Below the pieces are notes generated by a model. That model saw only the letters and a program-made list of their open reading frames with translations. It was not told where the DNA came from and made no database searches. From Saccharopolyspora gloriosae (GTDB lineage: Bacteria; Actinomycetota; Actinomycetes; Mycobacteriales; Pseudonocardiaceae): 64,000 nucleotides of DNA. The position numbers and the translations under genes were made by a program. The DNA lies in the NCBI RefSeq assembly GCF_022828475.1, contig NZ_CP059557.1:372001-436000 (forward strand). Direction: 5' to 3'. This document shows positions 44,488-52,999 of this stretch, piece by piece. Every line of letters starts with the position of its first letter. The stretch's first letter is position 1.

Positions 44488-45354
44488 ATGAGCACACTGC
44501 ACCACCCGGTCGAGGCGATGCCCGCCGACATGCGTGACAGCGTCACCACGCCCAGCGCGGCGCGGGTGTACGACTGGTACCTCGGCGGCGCCCACAACTG
44601 GGCCATCGACCGCGCGTTCGGGCAGCGCGTGGTGGACATCGTTCCCGGCATGAAGTCCTACTGCCGGGCGAACCGCCGCTTCCTCAACCGCGTCGTGCGC
44701 TACGCGCTGGACACCGGCATCCGGCAATTCGTGGACATCGGTTCCGGCCTGCCGACCGTCGGGAACGTGCACGAGGTCGCCGAGCTGCACCGGACGTCCG
44801 GGCCGACGACCCAGGACGTCCGGGTCGTCTACGTGGACAACGATCCGGTGGTGCAGTCGCTGGGCGGACTCATCCTCGACAGACAAGGCGACCCGCTGCG
44901 GCACCGCGCGCTGCGGGCCGATCCGATCGCCGACCCGGACGGGCTGTGGCCGATGCTGTCCGAGACCGGCGTGCTCCGGCTCGACGAGCCGATCTGCCTG
45001 CTGATGCTCTCAATGCTGCACTTCTCCAAAGACGTCGACCGCCCGCACGACGCGCTCGACACGATGCGGAACCTGCTGCCCGGTGACTCGCTGCTGGCCG
45101 TGTCGCACTGGACGACCTCGGACGCCAACGAGCAGGAACAGGAGCAGAACCGGCAGCTGGTGGAGCTCTACGAGCAGTCCACCCATCCCGGCCAGCTCCG
45201 CGGCAAAGAGGAGATCCAGGCCTTCTTCGGCGACTTCGTGATGGTGGAGCCGGGGTTGGTTTATGCGCCGCGGTGGCGTTCGGATGATCAGGAAGATTTC
45301 ATCGGGGAGCCGGAGCGTTCCCGGATGCTCGCGGGGCTGGCTCGTAAGGCTTGA
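44488..45354 (+). CDS. SAM-dependent methyltransferase (PF04672-type)
   Basis: A 288-residue member of the actinobacterial S-adenosyl methyltransferase family formerly called DUF574. Recognisable elements are the entry sequence TPSAARVYDWYLGGAHNWAIDR, the SAM-binding QFVDIGSGLPTVGNVHEVA, VVYVDNDPVV, and the block DEPICLLMLSMLHF. The substrate is unknown; these genes are very numerous in actinomycetes. The start is ATG 44488 with AGGAGA six bases upstream. Hairpin repeat D begins 33 bp after the stop. Confidence 0.88.
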   Translation: MSTLHHPVEAMPADMRDSVTTPSAARVYDWYLGGAHNWAIDRAFGQRVVDIVPGMKSYCRANRRFLNRVVRYALDTGIRQFVDIGSGLPTVGNVHEVAELHRTSGPTTQDVRVVYVDNDPVVQSLGGLILDRQGDPLRHRALRADPIADPDGLWPMLSETGVLRLDEPICLLMLSMLHFSKDVDRPHDALDTMRNLLPGDSLLAVSHWTTSDANEQEQEQNRQLVELYEQSTHPGQLRGKEEIQAFFGDFVMVEPGLVYAPRWRSDDQEDFIGEPERSRMLAGLARKA

Positions 45355-45387
45355 CTGCCCGCCCGGTCGTTTTGCTTGGGTGGTCGG

Positions 45388-45970
45388 GTGGCGGAACCTC
45401 AGCTGTCTTCTCGCTGCGGGATCTTTTTCCCTAGTGGCTCCGCCACGAGGGAAAAAGCTGTCCTCGCGAGAAGACAGCTGAGAACCCGCCGGTGAGCGGC
45501 TTTGTGACGTGGGCTATGTGCTTCGCACATACAGGCACGGCCTTCGGCCGCAAGGCAGGCGTGGCTTCGCCCGCCCTTCGCGGGCTTCGCCGCCGACGGC
45601 ACGGCTTCGCCGCGAGGCAGGCGTGGCTTTGCCCGCCCTTCGCGGGCTTCGCCGCCGACGGCACGGCTTCGCCGCGAGGCAGGCGTGGCTTTGCCCGCCC
45701 TTCGCGGGCTTCGCCGCCGACGGCACGGCTTCGCCGCGAGGCAGGCGTGGCTTTGCCCGCCCTTCGCGGGCTTCGCCGCCGACGGCACGGCTTCGCCGCC
45801 AGGCAGGCGTGGCTTTGCCGGCTCTTTGCGGGCTTCGCCGCTGGCTGCGTGGCTTTGTCGGGAGGGTGGCGGGGCTTTGGGTGCCCTGTGGGCTTCGTCG
45901 CGGGTTTGGCTTCGTTGCCCGTTGGGTGGCGGTCGCCGGGGGCTGGCGCGCTCCGGTGGCCTTGGCTCTG
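45388..45970. repeat. Hairpin repeat family, copy D with a 62-bp tandem array in its tail
   Basis: Core 45388-45494: the outer stem CTCAGCTGTCTTCTCGC (45398-45414) pairs perfectly with 45466-45482, and the inner stem and apical hairpin are as in copy C. The type II tail begins GACGTGGGCTATG at 45506 and leads into a tandem array with exact 62-bp period (GACGGCACGGCTTCGCC at 45595, 45657, 45719 and 45781), then decays by about 45860. Because 62 is not a multiple of three, the reading frame rotates each unit, so the array is not protein-coding. The repeat lies between the converging methyltransferase and ADP-ribosylglycohydrolase genes. Confidence 0.92.
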
Positions 45971-45971
45971 C

Positions 45972-47021
45972 TCAGGTGGTGGGGGTCGGGTCCAGGCCTA
46001 GGTAGCGGCGTTCGTTGAACTTTTCTCCTGCGCAGGAAGCGCCCAGGTCGTGGCCGATGCGCTCGATCACGTCTGCCAGCTCCAGGCGGGACAGCCACTG
46101 GCGGGGGAGTGCGGCGGTGCCGTGCCGGGCGCCGAGGATGGCGCCGGTGATGGCGGCCGTGCTGTCGCTGTGGCCGGAATGGTTCGCCGCCAGCCGCAGA
46201 GCCGCCGGGAACTGTTCCGGCCGGGGCAGCGCCAGCGCGGAGTACACGCCGATGGCCAGTGCCTCCGGTCCGATCCAGCCCTGCCCGAGCCGCTCCACGT
46301 GCGAGACGGAGGCGCCCAGCCGGGACAGCGTCGCCGCCTCCGCGAGCAGGCCCGCGGTCTCCCCGTCGTCGCGCAGCACTCGTCCCGTCGCCTGGTCCAC
46401 GGCATCCGGCAACCGCCTTCCCTGCACGGCGATCAGGTGCACGAGCAGCGACAACGTGCCCGCCGATGCCCAGCCGCCCGCACCGCCGTGGGTGAGCGCT
46501 GCCAGCCTGCAGCCGAGCCCGTAGGCGATGGTCGGGCTCGGAGCGAAACCGACCGGGGTGCTGCGGTCCACGCCGCCGCAGCCCTTGGAGCTGTTGCGCG
46601 GCCGGTCCGGGCTGCCGAGCTCCGGTTCCCCGAGCGCGCGCAAGCTGGTGAGCCCGGGTGCGCGGCTCGCGTACAGCTCGCCTTCGGCGAGCAGGCCGGT
46701 CGCGCCCGGCGGCGGCTTGGACTCCTGCTGGGTGATCAGCCAGCGGCGGTAGGCCGCGCTGACCGTCTCGACGGGGCGCCACTGGCCGCCGTTGTTGCCC
46801 TGGGTCCACGCGCTGAGGTAGCCCTCGCCGGTGAACAGCGTCATCTGGGTGGCGTCGCCGAGCAAGGCCTGCGGAGGCGGTTCGGTGATGCCCTGTTCGC
46901 CGTGCTCGGCGCGGATTCCGTCCAGTTGCTGGAACTCGACCGGTGCTCCGAGCGCGTCGCCGAGAGCCCCGCCGAGCAGGCAGCCCACGGCCCGATCGAC
47001 CACTGTGGACGGTGTGGGCAC
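45972..47021 (-). CDS. ADP-ribosylglycohydrolase family protein
   Basis: A 349-residue all-helical protein of the DraG/ARH family. It has LLGGALGDALGAPVEF near the N-terminus, GDATQMTLFTGEGYLSA where the first metal motif is expected, SSKGCGGVDRSTPVG, and NHSGHSDSTAAITGAILGA for the second metal motif. Compared with the usual DDTQM and GDSDSTG forms, one Asp in each metal site is changed (to Ala and to His), so activity may be altered or lost. The start is GTG 47021 with AGGAG nine bases upstream. Possible roles are removal of ADP-ribose from proteins or nucleic acids. Confidence 0.82.
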   Translation of the reverse strand: MPTPSTVVDRAVGCLLGGALGDALGAPVEFQQLDGIRAEHGEQGITEPPPQALLGDATQMTLFTGEGYLSAWTQGNNGGQWRPVETVSAAYRRWLITQQESKPPPGATGLLAEGELYASRAPGLTSLRALGEPELGSPDRPRNSSKGCGGVDRSTPVGFAPSPTIAYGLGCRLAALTHGGAGGWASAGTLSLLVHLIAVQGRRLPDAVDQATGRVLRDDGETAGLLAEAATLSRLGASVSHVERLGQGWIGPEALAIGVYSALALPRPEQFPAALRLAANHSGHSDSTAAITGAILGARHGTAALPRQWLSRLELADVIERIGHDLGASCAGEKFNERRYLGLDPTPTT

Positions 47022-47343
47022 GCGGTGGGCTCCTTCTCGGGCATTGCTGTGGCGGTGGTCGATCAGTGCCCGACTCTACTGGGCGGTATCGCGAGCGCGG
47101 TGGCGATCCGGCAACCGTGGACATCTTCGCCGCGTGAGGCCGCGCACCCTGGCATCCGGCCCGAGATCCGTGAATGATCAACTTTCCGGCGCCCCGACAG
47201 GTTGATCGGCGCGCCTGCCGGATGCTCGGCGACCATACCCCTCGTTCGGCCGATCGGGTGACGGCGCGGATGGTATCGGTGGGCGCTGCTCGAAGATCGC
47301 TACCGTGTGTCGGCTTCGCCGGTAGTGGACTCCGCGAGCTTGA
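47022..47343. promoter_or_regulatory. Divergent region between the ADP-ribosylglycohydrolase and AfsR-type genes
   Basis: These 322 bp between two outward-facing genes must carry both promoters. I see no clear palindromic operator or SARP-type direct heptamer repeat. Confidence 0.35.
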
Positions 47344-50300
47344 GTGACCGAAACTGACGAGGATCGAATACGCAGCGAACGGCAGGTGTCGAGGGGCATG
47401 CAAGGGCAGGACGCAGCGCCCGGAAACAACGTGGGCACCGGAAACAACGTGGGCACCGGAAACAACGCGGGCACCGGAAACAACGCGAGCACCGGAAACA
47501 ACGCGGGCACCAACGGGGCGGGCACCAACGGGGCGGGCGGCCCGTCCTCTGCGGGCTTCACCTTCCACGTGCTCGGCCCGCTCGAAGTCCGCTACGACGG
47601 AACGCCGCTGCGACTCGGCTCCGCCTCCGTGCGCGGCGCGTTCGCCTGCCTGCTCATGGAACCCAACCAGCTCGTGTCCATCGACCGGCTGATCGACACC
47701 CTCTGGGGCGACGAACCGCCCGCCACCGCCCGCACCATCGTGCACGGCTACATCTCCCGCATCCGGCGCCTGCTGCACGGCCACGGGGACGCCGACGCCG
47801 CCGGTCGCCCCGAAGTCCTCACCCGCTCACCCGGTTACCTGCTGCGCATCGACCCCGAACGCGTCGACGCGCACCGCGCCCGGACGCTGATCAACGAAGC
47901 GCACGGCAAAGACCCGGCGGCCAGGGCGGCGCTGCTCAACGAAGCGCTCCAGCTGTGGCGCGGACCGGTGCTCTCCGGCATCGTCGCCGAACGGCTGCAC
48001 CAGATGGTCGGCCCCAACCTCGACGAGCTGCAGCTGCTCGCCTTAGAGGAACGCATCGCGGCCGAACTGGAACTGGGCAAGCACCACCGGCTGGTCATCG
48101 AACTGTCCGCGCTCGTCGACCAATATCCGCTGCGGGAACGCCTCACCTACCTGCTGATGCTCGCCGGCTACCGGGCCGGGAACCGCGCCGAAGCCCAAGC
48201 CCGCTACCACGCGCTGCGGGAACGCCTCTCCCACGAACTCGGCATCGATCCCGGTCCTGAGGTGCGCACCCTCTACGAACGGCTGCTGCGTGACGACGAA
48301 GCTTTGCTCAGCGGCACCCAGCGGCAAGCCGACCGGGAAGTCGCCCCCGTCGGTCCGGTCCCCGCCGAATTGCCGCCCGCCGTCGCCGGATTCGTCGGCC
48401 GCGACCGGGAAATGGTGATGCTGGACCGGATCGTCGAACGCGATCGCGGCGACACCACGCTGCTCGCCGTGCTCACCGGCACCGCGGGCGTCGGCAAGAG
48501 CGCCGTCGCGATCACCTGGGCGCAGCGGGTCGCCGCTTCGTTCCCCGACGGCCAGCTCTACGCCTCACTGCGCGGTTTCGACTCCGAACGCGCTCCGCTG
48601 TCCCCGGGGGAAGCGCTCACCAGCATGCTCAAGACGCTCGGCGTGGCCGCCGACGCCATCCCCGTCGACCTCGACGACCGGGCCGCGCTGTACCGCTCGT
48701 TGCTCGCCGACCGGCGCGTGCTGGTGCTGCTCGACAACGCCCGCGACTCCGAACAGGTCCGGCCGCTGCTGCCCGGCGGCTCCCGTTCGCTGGTGCTGGT
48801 GACCAGCAGGCGCAGGCTCGACGGGCTCGTGGTGCGCAGCGGTGCCCGCGTGCTGCCGCTGGAGACGCTGCCCACCGAATCCGCCGTGGAACTGCTCGAC
48901 CGGGCGGGCGGCATCGACGGCTCCGCCGAAGAACCCGAAGCCGCGCGGGAACTCGCCGAGCTCTGCGGCGGACTGCCGCTGGCGCTGCGCATCGCCGCCG
49001 CCCGGCTCGCCGCCAACCCCGCCCGCGGCATCGCGGGACTCGTGCACGAACTCACCGATGAGAGCAATCGGCTGCACGCGCTGGACATCGACGACGCCGA
49101 CACCAGCGTGCGCCGCGCCTTCGACATCTCCTACCGCAACCTGCACCCCGTGCACGCCGCGACCTTCCGGCAACTCGGCCTGGTGCCGGGGCACACGTTC
49201 ACCGCGCACGCCGTGGCCGCCGTGTGCGAAACGGATCCGCCCGGCGCGTACCGCCGGCTGCGGGCGCTCGCGCTGGCGCACCTCGTCACCGAATCCGAAG
49301 CGGACCGGTTCGGCATGCACGACCTGCTGCGGCTCTACGCGCGGGAACTGCTCACCGCGCCCGCCGACGACGGGCGGAAGGAAGGCTTCGCCGAACGCGA
49401 CGAGAAGGCGTTCACCCGGCTGCTGCACTACTACCTCGTGGTCGCCGACCACGCGCGGCGCTTCCTGCGGCCCGCCCGCGACGACCTCGACCTCTCCGGC
49501 GACTCCACCATCGAACAGCCCGAGATCCGCAACCGCACCGAAGCGCTCGCCTGGTTCGACTCGGAGTGGCCCAACCTGGTCGCCGCCGTGCGCGCCGCGC
49601 ACGCCCACGGCCTGCACGAATACGCGTGGCGGCTGGTGCGCTGCCAGTTCAACTACCTGGTGGTGCGCTGCCCGTGGGAGGACTGGATCCAGATCTACAC
49701 CGTGGGACTGGAATCGGCGCGGCTCGCCGCCGACCCCGTCGGCCAAGTGCTGATGCCCGCGGGGCTCGGCGTGGCCTACGCCCGCACCGGCAAGCACGAC
49801 GAGGCGCTGGCGCACTACGCCGACTCGTACCGCTGCGCCGTCGCTACCGGAAACCCCGGATGGCTGGCGTTGGCGCAGGTCAACATGGGTGCCGTGTTGT
49901 TCCGGATGCAGCGCTACGCCGAGGCGCAAGTGCACTGCCGGGACGCGCTGCGGGCCTACCGCACGCTCGGCGACCGCTACCGCGAAGCGGGCGCGCTGAA
50001 CAACCTCGCACAGGTCGAGCAGGCCAACGGGCGGCGTGCCGAAGCACTGGAACACCTGCTGGAAGCCGAGGTGATGTACCGCGAAGCGGACGACCTCGAA
50101 ACCCTGGCGATGGTGCTGAACAACTGCGGAGAAGTCAGCATCGAACTGGGCAGGTTGGACGACGGCGAGGGTTACCATCACGAAGCGCTCAACGTGGCGC
50201 AGCGGTGCGGGTCGGCGATGCACCAGGCATCGGCGTACCTCGGTCTCGGCGACGTGGCGCTGTCCCGCGGCGACCGGTCCGTGGCCCGCACCCGGTGGGA

Positions 50301-50397
50301 GACCGCGCTGTCGATCTACGAGACCGGCGGTTCGCCGCGCGCCGCGCAGGCCAAGACCCGGCTGCAGTCCCTCGACGATCTTCCGCCTGAGTCTTAG
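47344..50397 (+). CDS. AfsR/SARP-type transcriptional regulator with NB-ARC and TPR domains
   Basis: A 1017-residue regulator. Residues about 20-62 are a low-complexity linker built from five GNN[VAS]GT-type units (18-bp DNA repeats) and two NGAGT units. An OmpR-like winged-helix domain (FHVLGPLEVRYDGTPLRLG, about 75-165) and a bacterial transcriptional activation domain (to about 320) follow. Next is an NB-ARC ATPase: P-loop GTAGVGKSA near 379-387, VLVLLDNARDSE, and CGGLPLALRIAA. The C-terminal 280 residues are TPR repeats. Such proteins activate antibiotic or developmental genes, and no biosynthetic cluster is adjacent here. GTG 47344 is used as start; ATG 47398 is an alternative. Confidence 0.88.
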   Translation: MTETDEDRIRSERQVSRGMQGQDAAPGNNVGTGNNVGTGNNAGTGNNASTGNNAGTNGAGTNGAGGPSSAGFTFHVLGPLEVRYDGTPLRLGSASVRGAFACLLMEPNQLVSIDRLIDTLWGDEPPATARTIVHGYISRIRRLLHGHGDADAAGRPEVLTRSPGYLLRIDPERVDAHRARTLINEAHGKDPAARAALLNEALQLWRGPVLSGIVAERLHQMVGPNLDELQLLALEERIAAELELGKHHRLVIELSALVDQYPLRERLTYLLMLAGYRAGNRAEAQARYHALRERLSHELGIDPGPEVRTLYERLLRDDEALLSGTQRQADREVAPVGPVPAELPPAVAGFVGRDREMVMLDRIVERDRGDTTLLAVLTGTAGVGKSAVAITWAQRVAASFPDGQLYASLRGFDSERAPLSPGEALTSMLKTLGVAADAIPVDLDDRAALYRSLLADRRVLVLLDNARDSEQVRPLLPGGSRSLVLVTSRRRLDGLVVRSGARVLPLETLPTESAVELLDRAGGIDGSAEEPEAARELAELCGGLPLALRIAAARLAANPARGIAGLVHELTDESNRLHALDIDDADTSVRRAFDISYRNLHPVHAATFRQLGLVPGHTFTAHAVAAVCETDPPGAYRRLRALALAHLVTESEADRFGMHDLLRLYARELLTAPADDGRKEGFAERDEKAFTRLLHYYLVVADHARRFLRPARDDLDLSGDSTIEQPEIRNRTEALAWFDSEWPNLVAAVRAAHAHGLHEYAWRLVRCQFNYLVVRCPWEDWIQIYTVGLESARLAADPVGQVLMPAGLGVAYARTGKHDEALAHYADSYRCAVATGNPGWLALAQVNMGAVLFRMQRYAEAQVHCRDALRAYRTLGDRYREAGALNNLAQVEQANGRRAEALEHLLEAEVMYREADDLETLAMVLNNCGEVSIELGRLDDGEGYHHEALNVAQRCGSAMHQASAYLGLGDVALSRGDRSVARTRWETALSIYETGGSPRAAQAKTRLQSLDDLPPES

Positions 50398-50721
50398 CAG
50401 CTCAAAAAGTGTCCACTGTAGACGTTTAGCCGACGTTTAGCCGATGTCTAGCCGGGGCTGCGACAGTGACTTTCGTGCGGGTCAGCGTGATGAACGGCCC
50501 GCACCGGGTGGCACTGGGGGAAATCCGAGGGGGGATTGCCGCCCGGCCGTCCCGGCCGAGCCCGTGCGAACGGGCAACGGTCGGGGCGGACGCTCCGGAC
50601 GGGGCACTCGGAGCGATCCGGGAGGACGTGGGGGTGGGTGCGGACCTTTGGCCTGGGGGAATCCAGAGGTCCGCACTTCGTCTTTTCTCTTTGTCGCGTG
50701 GATGGCCTGCGTAAGGGGTCT
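50398..50721. other. Intergenic region with a run of hairpins
   Basis: Successive inverted repeats follow the AfsR-type gene: GTGCGGG/CCCGCAC (about 50474-50504), CGCTCCG/CGGAGCG (about 50590-50615) and the terminator at 50638-50676. No gene is visible. The region ends at the target duplication of the IS481-family element. Confidence 0.5.
50638..50676 (+). terminator. Terminator upstream of the IS element
   Basis: A 10-bp stem GTGCGGACCT (50638-50647) with AGGTCCGCAC (50667-50676), followed by TTCGTCTTTTCTCTTTG. It probably ends the AfsR-type transcript. Confidence 0.7.
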
Positions 50722-50727
50722 GGTAGC

Positions 50728-51834
50728 TGTTGTGTCTCGGGAGGTTGTGAACGGGGGACACGGGGCGGATGATCTTGGAATGAGTGAGGACCTCCGGGTT
50801 CGGTGTGGATCACGACATCTGCACCGAATACCTGGAGGTCCTCGTGTGTCACCGTAACGCTCCGTTGACTGAGACGGGCAGGCTGCGTCTGGCTCGGTGT
50901 GTCGTGGACGATCGCTGGCCGTTGCGGCGTGCGGCTGAGCGTTTCCAAGTCTCGCCCAGCACCGCGCAACGGTGGGCGGATCGGTATCGCACCGAGGGCG
51001 AGGCGGGGATGGCAGACCGGTCCTCGCGTCCGCATCACAGTCCGCGGCGCACTCCGTCGCGCACCGAGCGGCGGATCATCAAGGTCCGGGTGATCCGCCG
51101 GTGGGGGCCGGCACGGATCGCGTTTTTGCTGGGCTTGAACCCGGCTACCGTGCACCGGGTCTTGGGCCGCTACAGGCTGGCCCGGCTCGCACACCTGGAC
51201 CGGGCCACCGGGCGGGTGATCCGCCGCTACGAGTACCCGCAGCCCGGCGGCCTCGTCCACGTCGACATCAAGAAAGTCGGCAACGTCCCCGACGGCGGCG
51301 GCAGCAAAGTCCTCGGCCGCCAGGCCGGCAGCCACAACAGCCAGGCCACCGTCACCGACCGCCGCCGCGCCGGCGGGAAGAAACCCGCCATCGGCTACAG
51401 CTACCTGCACAACGCCGTCGATGACCACTCGCGGCTTGCCTACACCGAAATCCTTCCCGACGAGACACGCGAAACCGCCGCCGCGTTCTGGCAACGAGCA
51501 CACACATTCTTCACCGATGCCGGGATCACCGTGCTCCGAGTACTGACCGACAACGGCTCCTGCTACCGCTCCCACCTCTGGACCGCCACACTCACCGCCG
51601 CCGGCATCACACACCTCCGCACCCGCCCCTACCGACCCCAAACCAACGGCAAAGTCGAACGCTACAACCGCACCCTGCTCGACGAATGGGCCTACGCCCA
51701 GCTCTACCTCTCCGACACCGAACGCCGAAACGCCCTCCCACACTGGCTCCACACCTACAATCACCACCGCGGCCACACCGCACTCGGCGGCCACCCACCC
51801 GCCAGCCGCGTCCCCAACCTCACAAGACACAACA
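50728..51834 (+). mobile_element. IS481-family insertion sequence with target-site duplication
   Basis: The element is 1107 bp. The left end TGTTGTGTCTCGGGAGGTTG (50728-50747) matches the reverse complement of the right end (51815-51834) at 18 of 20 positions. GGTAGC lies directly before the left end (50722-50727) and directly after the right end (51835-51840), which is a 6-bp target duplication as expected for this family. Joining the flanks across one GGTAGC rebuilds the start of a hairpin repeat (GGTAGCGGAACCTCAG, as in copy B), so the element inserted at the edge of copy F. It looks complete and possibly active. Confidence 0.92.
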
Positions 51835-51839
51835 GGTAG
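50844..51839 (+). CDS. IS481-family transposase
   Basis: A 331-residue DDE transposase. The N-terminal HTH part (RLRLARCVVDDRWPLRRAAE onwards, residues 10-55) matches the IS481 family start VCHRNAPLTETGR. The catalytic core has the first Asp in LVHVDIKKVG, the second in VLTDNGSCYRS and the Glu in KVERYNRTLLDEWA. The start is GTG 50844 with GGAGG upstream. The frame runs through the right inverted repeat, and its TAG stop (51837-51839) lies in the duplicated target DNA, so the insertion site supplies the stop codon. Confidence 0.93.
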   Translation: MCHRNAPLTETGRLRLARCVVDDRWPLRRAAERFQVSPSTAQRWADRYRTEGEAGMADRSSRPHHSPRRTPSRTERRIIKVRVIRRWGPARIAFLLGLNPATVHRVLGRYRLARLAHLDRATGRVIRRYEYPQPGGLVHVDIKKVGNVPDGGGSKVLGRQAGSHNSQATVTDRRRAGGKKPAIGYSYLHNAVDDHSRLAYTEILPDETRETAAAFWQRAHTFFTDAGITVLRVLTDNGSCYRSHLWTATLTAAGITHLRTRPYRPQTNGKVERYNRTLLDEWAYAQLYLSDTERRNALPHWLHTYNHHRGHTALGGHPPASRVPNLTRHNR

Positions 51840-52010
51840 CGGAACCTCAGCGGCTTCCTCGTTGCGGGATCTTTTCCCGAGTGGCTCCGTCACGAGGGAA
51901 AAAGCCGTCCTCGCGAGGAAGCCGTTGAGAACCCGCCGGTGGTTCATCTGCTCTAGCTGGTCACTTCTCAGCGGTTTCGCCGCTGAGAGGACACAGATCA
52001 ATAGATCATC
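51835..52010. repeat. Hairpin repeat family, copy F (type I tail), split from its left flank by the IS element
   Basis: Core 51835-51942: the outer stem CTCAGCGGCTTCCTCG (51846-51861) pairs with 51914-51929 with one G-U type pair. The inner stem CTTTTCCC/GGGAAAAAG is intact and the apical hairpin is present with one changed base. The type I tail has the hairpin TCTCAGCGG/CCGCTGAGA with loop TTTCG (about 51966-51988). It lies between the converging transposase and GDSL hydrolase genes. The bases 52011-52153 contain no recognisable gene. Confidence 0.9.
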
Positions 52011-52153
52011 TGTTCAGGTGCCTCGGGGCTCAGGAGCCGTGGAAGCGATCGTTGGGGACGACCTTCCGCACTCCGCCGTCGCCGCACGCCGGGGCCGGGG
52101 AAGGTTCTGGAATCCATCCCCTCCACGGCGTTCGACGCGGGTCCAGCCGCTGG

Positions 52154-52999
52154 TCAGTTGGTGTGGTGCTGGTTCGAGCGGTCCGCCGTTCGGGGGGCCG
52201 CTGTGCAGAGTTGTTCCAGTTGGGGGCGCTTGGGGCCACGGCCATCGCCGCTGGAGCGGCCTCGGAGGCGGCGGACGATCCAGGGGGCCAGGTACTCCCT
52301 CGCCCACTGGAGGTCGTCGGCGCGCTGGGCTCGCCAGGGGCGGGTGGGGAGTTCCGGCCAGGGAGTGCGCCAGTCCTCGTCGATCTCCACGCCCAGCGCT
52401 TCGCAGGCTCGGGACGCGACTCGGCGGTGGCCTTCCGAGGACAGGTGCAGGCGGTCTTCGTCCCACGCGCGCGAATCCTGCAGCACTCGCATCGACCACA
52501 GGTCGATCACGTAGCAGCCGTGCTTGTCGGCGATCGCCCGAAGATGCGCGTTGTAGGTGCCGACCTTGCCGCGTACGCGGCGCAGCACCGGCGTCGTCGA
52601 CGTGTCGAAACCCGTGCCGATCAGGACGTCCGAGCCGATCGCGTGCAGGCGGGTCACCGCGTCGTCGAACATCGCGGCCAGCTCATCCGGGTCGCTTCCC
52701 GGGCGGATGATGTCGTTGCCGCCGCCGACCAGCGACACCAGCGCGGGCCGCAGCTCCAGCGCCTGCGGCACCTGATCCTCGGTGATCTGGCGCAGCAATT
52801 TGCCGCGCACCGCCAGGTTCGCGTACCGCAGCCGCGGGTTGTCCACCGTCAGGTGCTCCGCGAGGCGATCCGCCCAGCCGCGGTAACCGCCGCCGGGGGA
52901 CGGGTCGGCGATTCCCTCCGTGAAGCTGTCGCCCAACGCCACGTAACTCGGCCAGTTCGCCCGCCGTGCGTTGTCACCCGTGTGCTCCCGGCCGTTCAT
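52154..52999 (-). CDS. SGNH/GDSL-family hydrolase
   Basis: A 281-residue esterase-like protein. Block I is YVALGDSFTEGIADP (nucleophile Ser in GDSF), block II has Gly in AVRGKLLRQ, block III is GGGNDIIRPG (Asn), and block V is DRLHLSSEGHRRVA (Asp and His). There is no signal peptide, so it is probably cytoplasmic. The C-terminal 70 residues are basic and outside the fold. The start is ATG 52999 with AGGAGGG upstream. The natural substrate is unknown. Confidence 0.88.
   Translation of the reverse strand: MNGREHTGDNARRANWPSYVALGDSFTEGIADPSPGGGYRGWADRLAEHLTVDNPRLRYANLAVRGKLLRQITEDQVPQALELRPALVSLVGGGNDIIRPGSDPDELAAMFDDAVTRLHAIGSDVLIGTGFDTSTTPVLRRVRGKVGTYNAHLRAIADKHGCYVIDLWSMRVLQDSRAWDEDRLHLSSEGHRRVASRACEALGVEIDEDWRTPWPELPTRPWRAQRADDLQWAREYLAPWIVRRLRGRSSGDGRGPKRPQLEQLCTAAPRTADRSNQHHTN

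Noticed and set aside
45595-45842. Possible CRISPR array
   Set aside because: The 62-bp units are contiguous and near-identical with no unique spacers, and there are no cas genes.
45492-46018. Two plus-strand frames translating the tail of repeat D as an Arg/Ala-rich protein
   Set aside because: The 62-bp units shift frame each time, so the apparent protein repeat is an artefact of GC-rich DNA without stops.
45514-47784. Minus-strand frame running from repeat D through the ADP-ribosylglycohydrolase gene
   Set aside because: It includes the 62-bp non-coding repeats and reads the real gene in the wrong frame.
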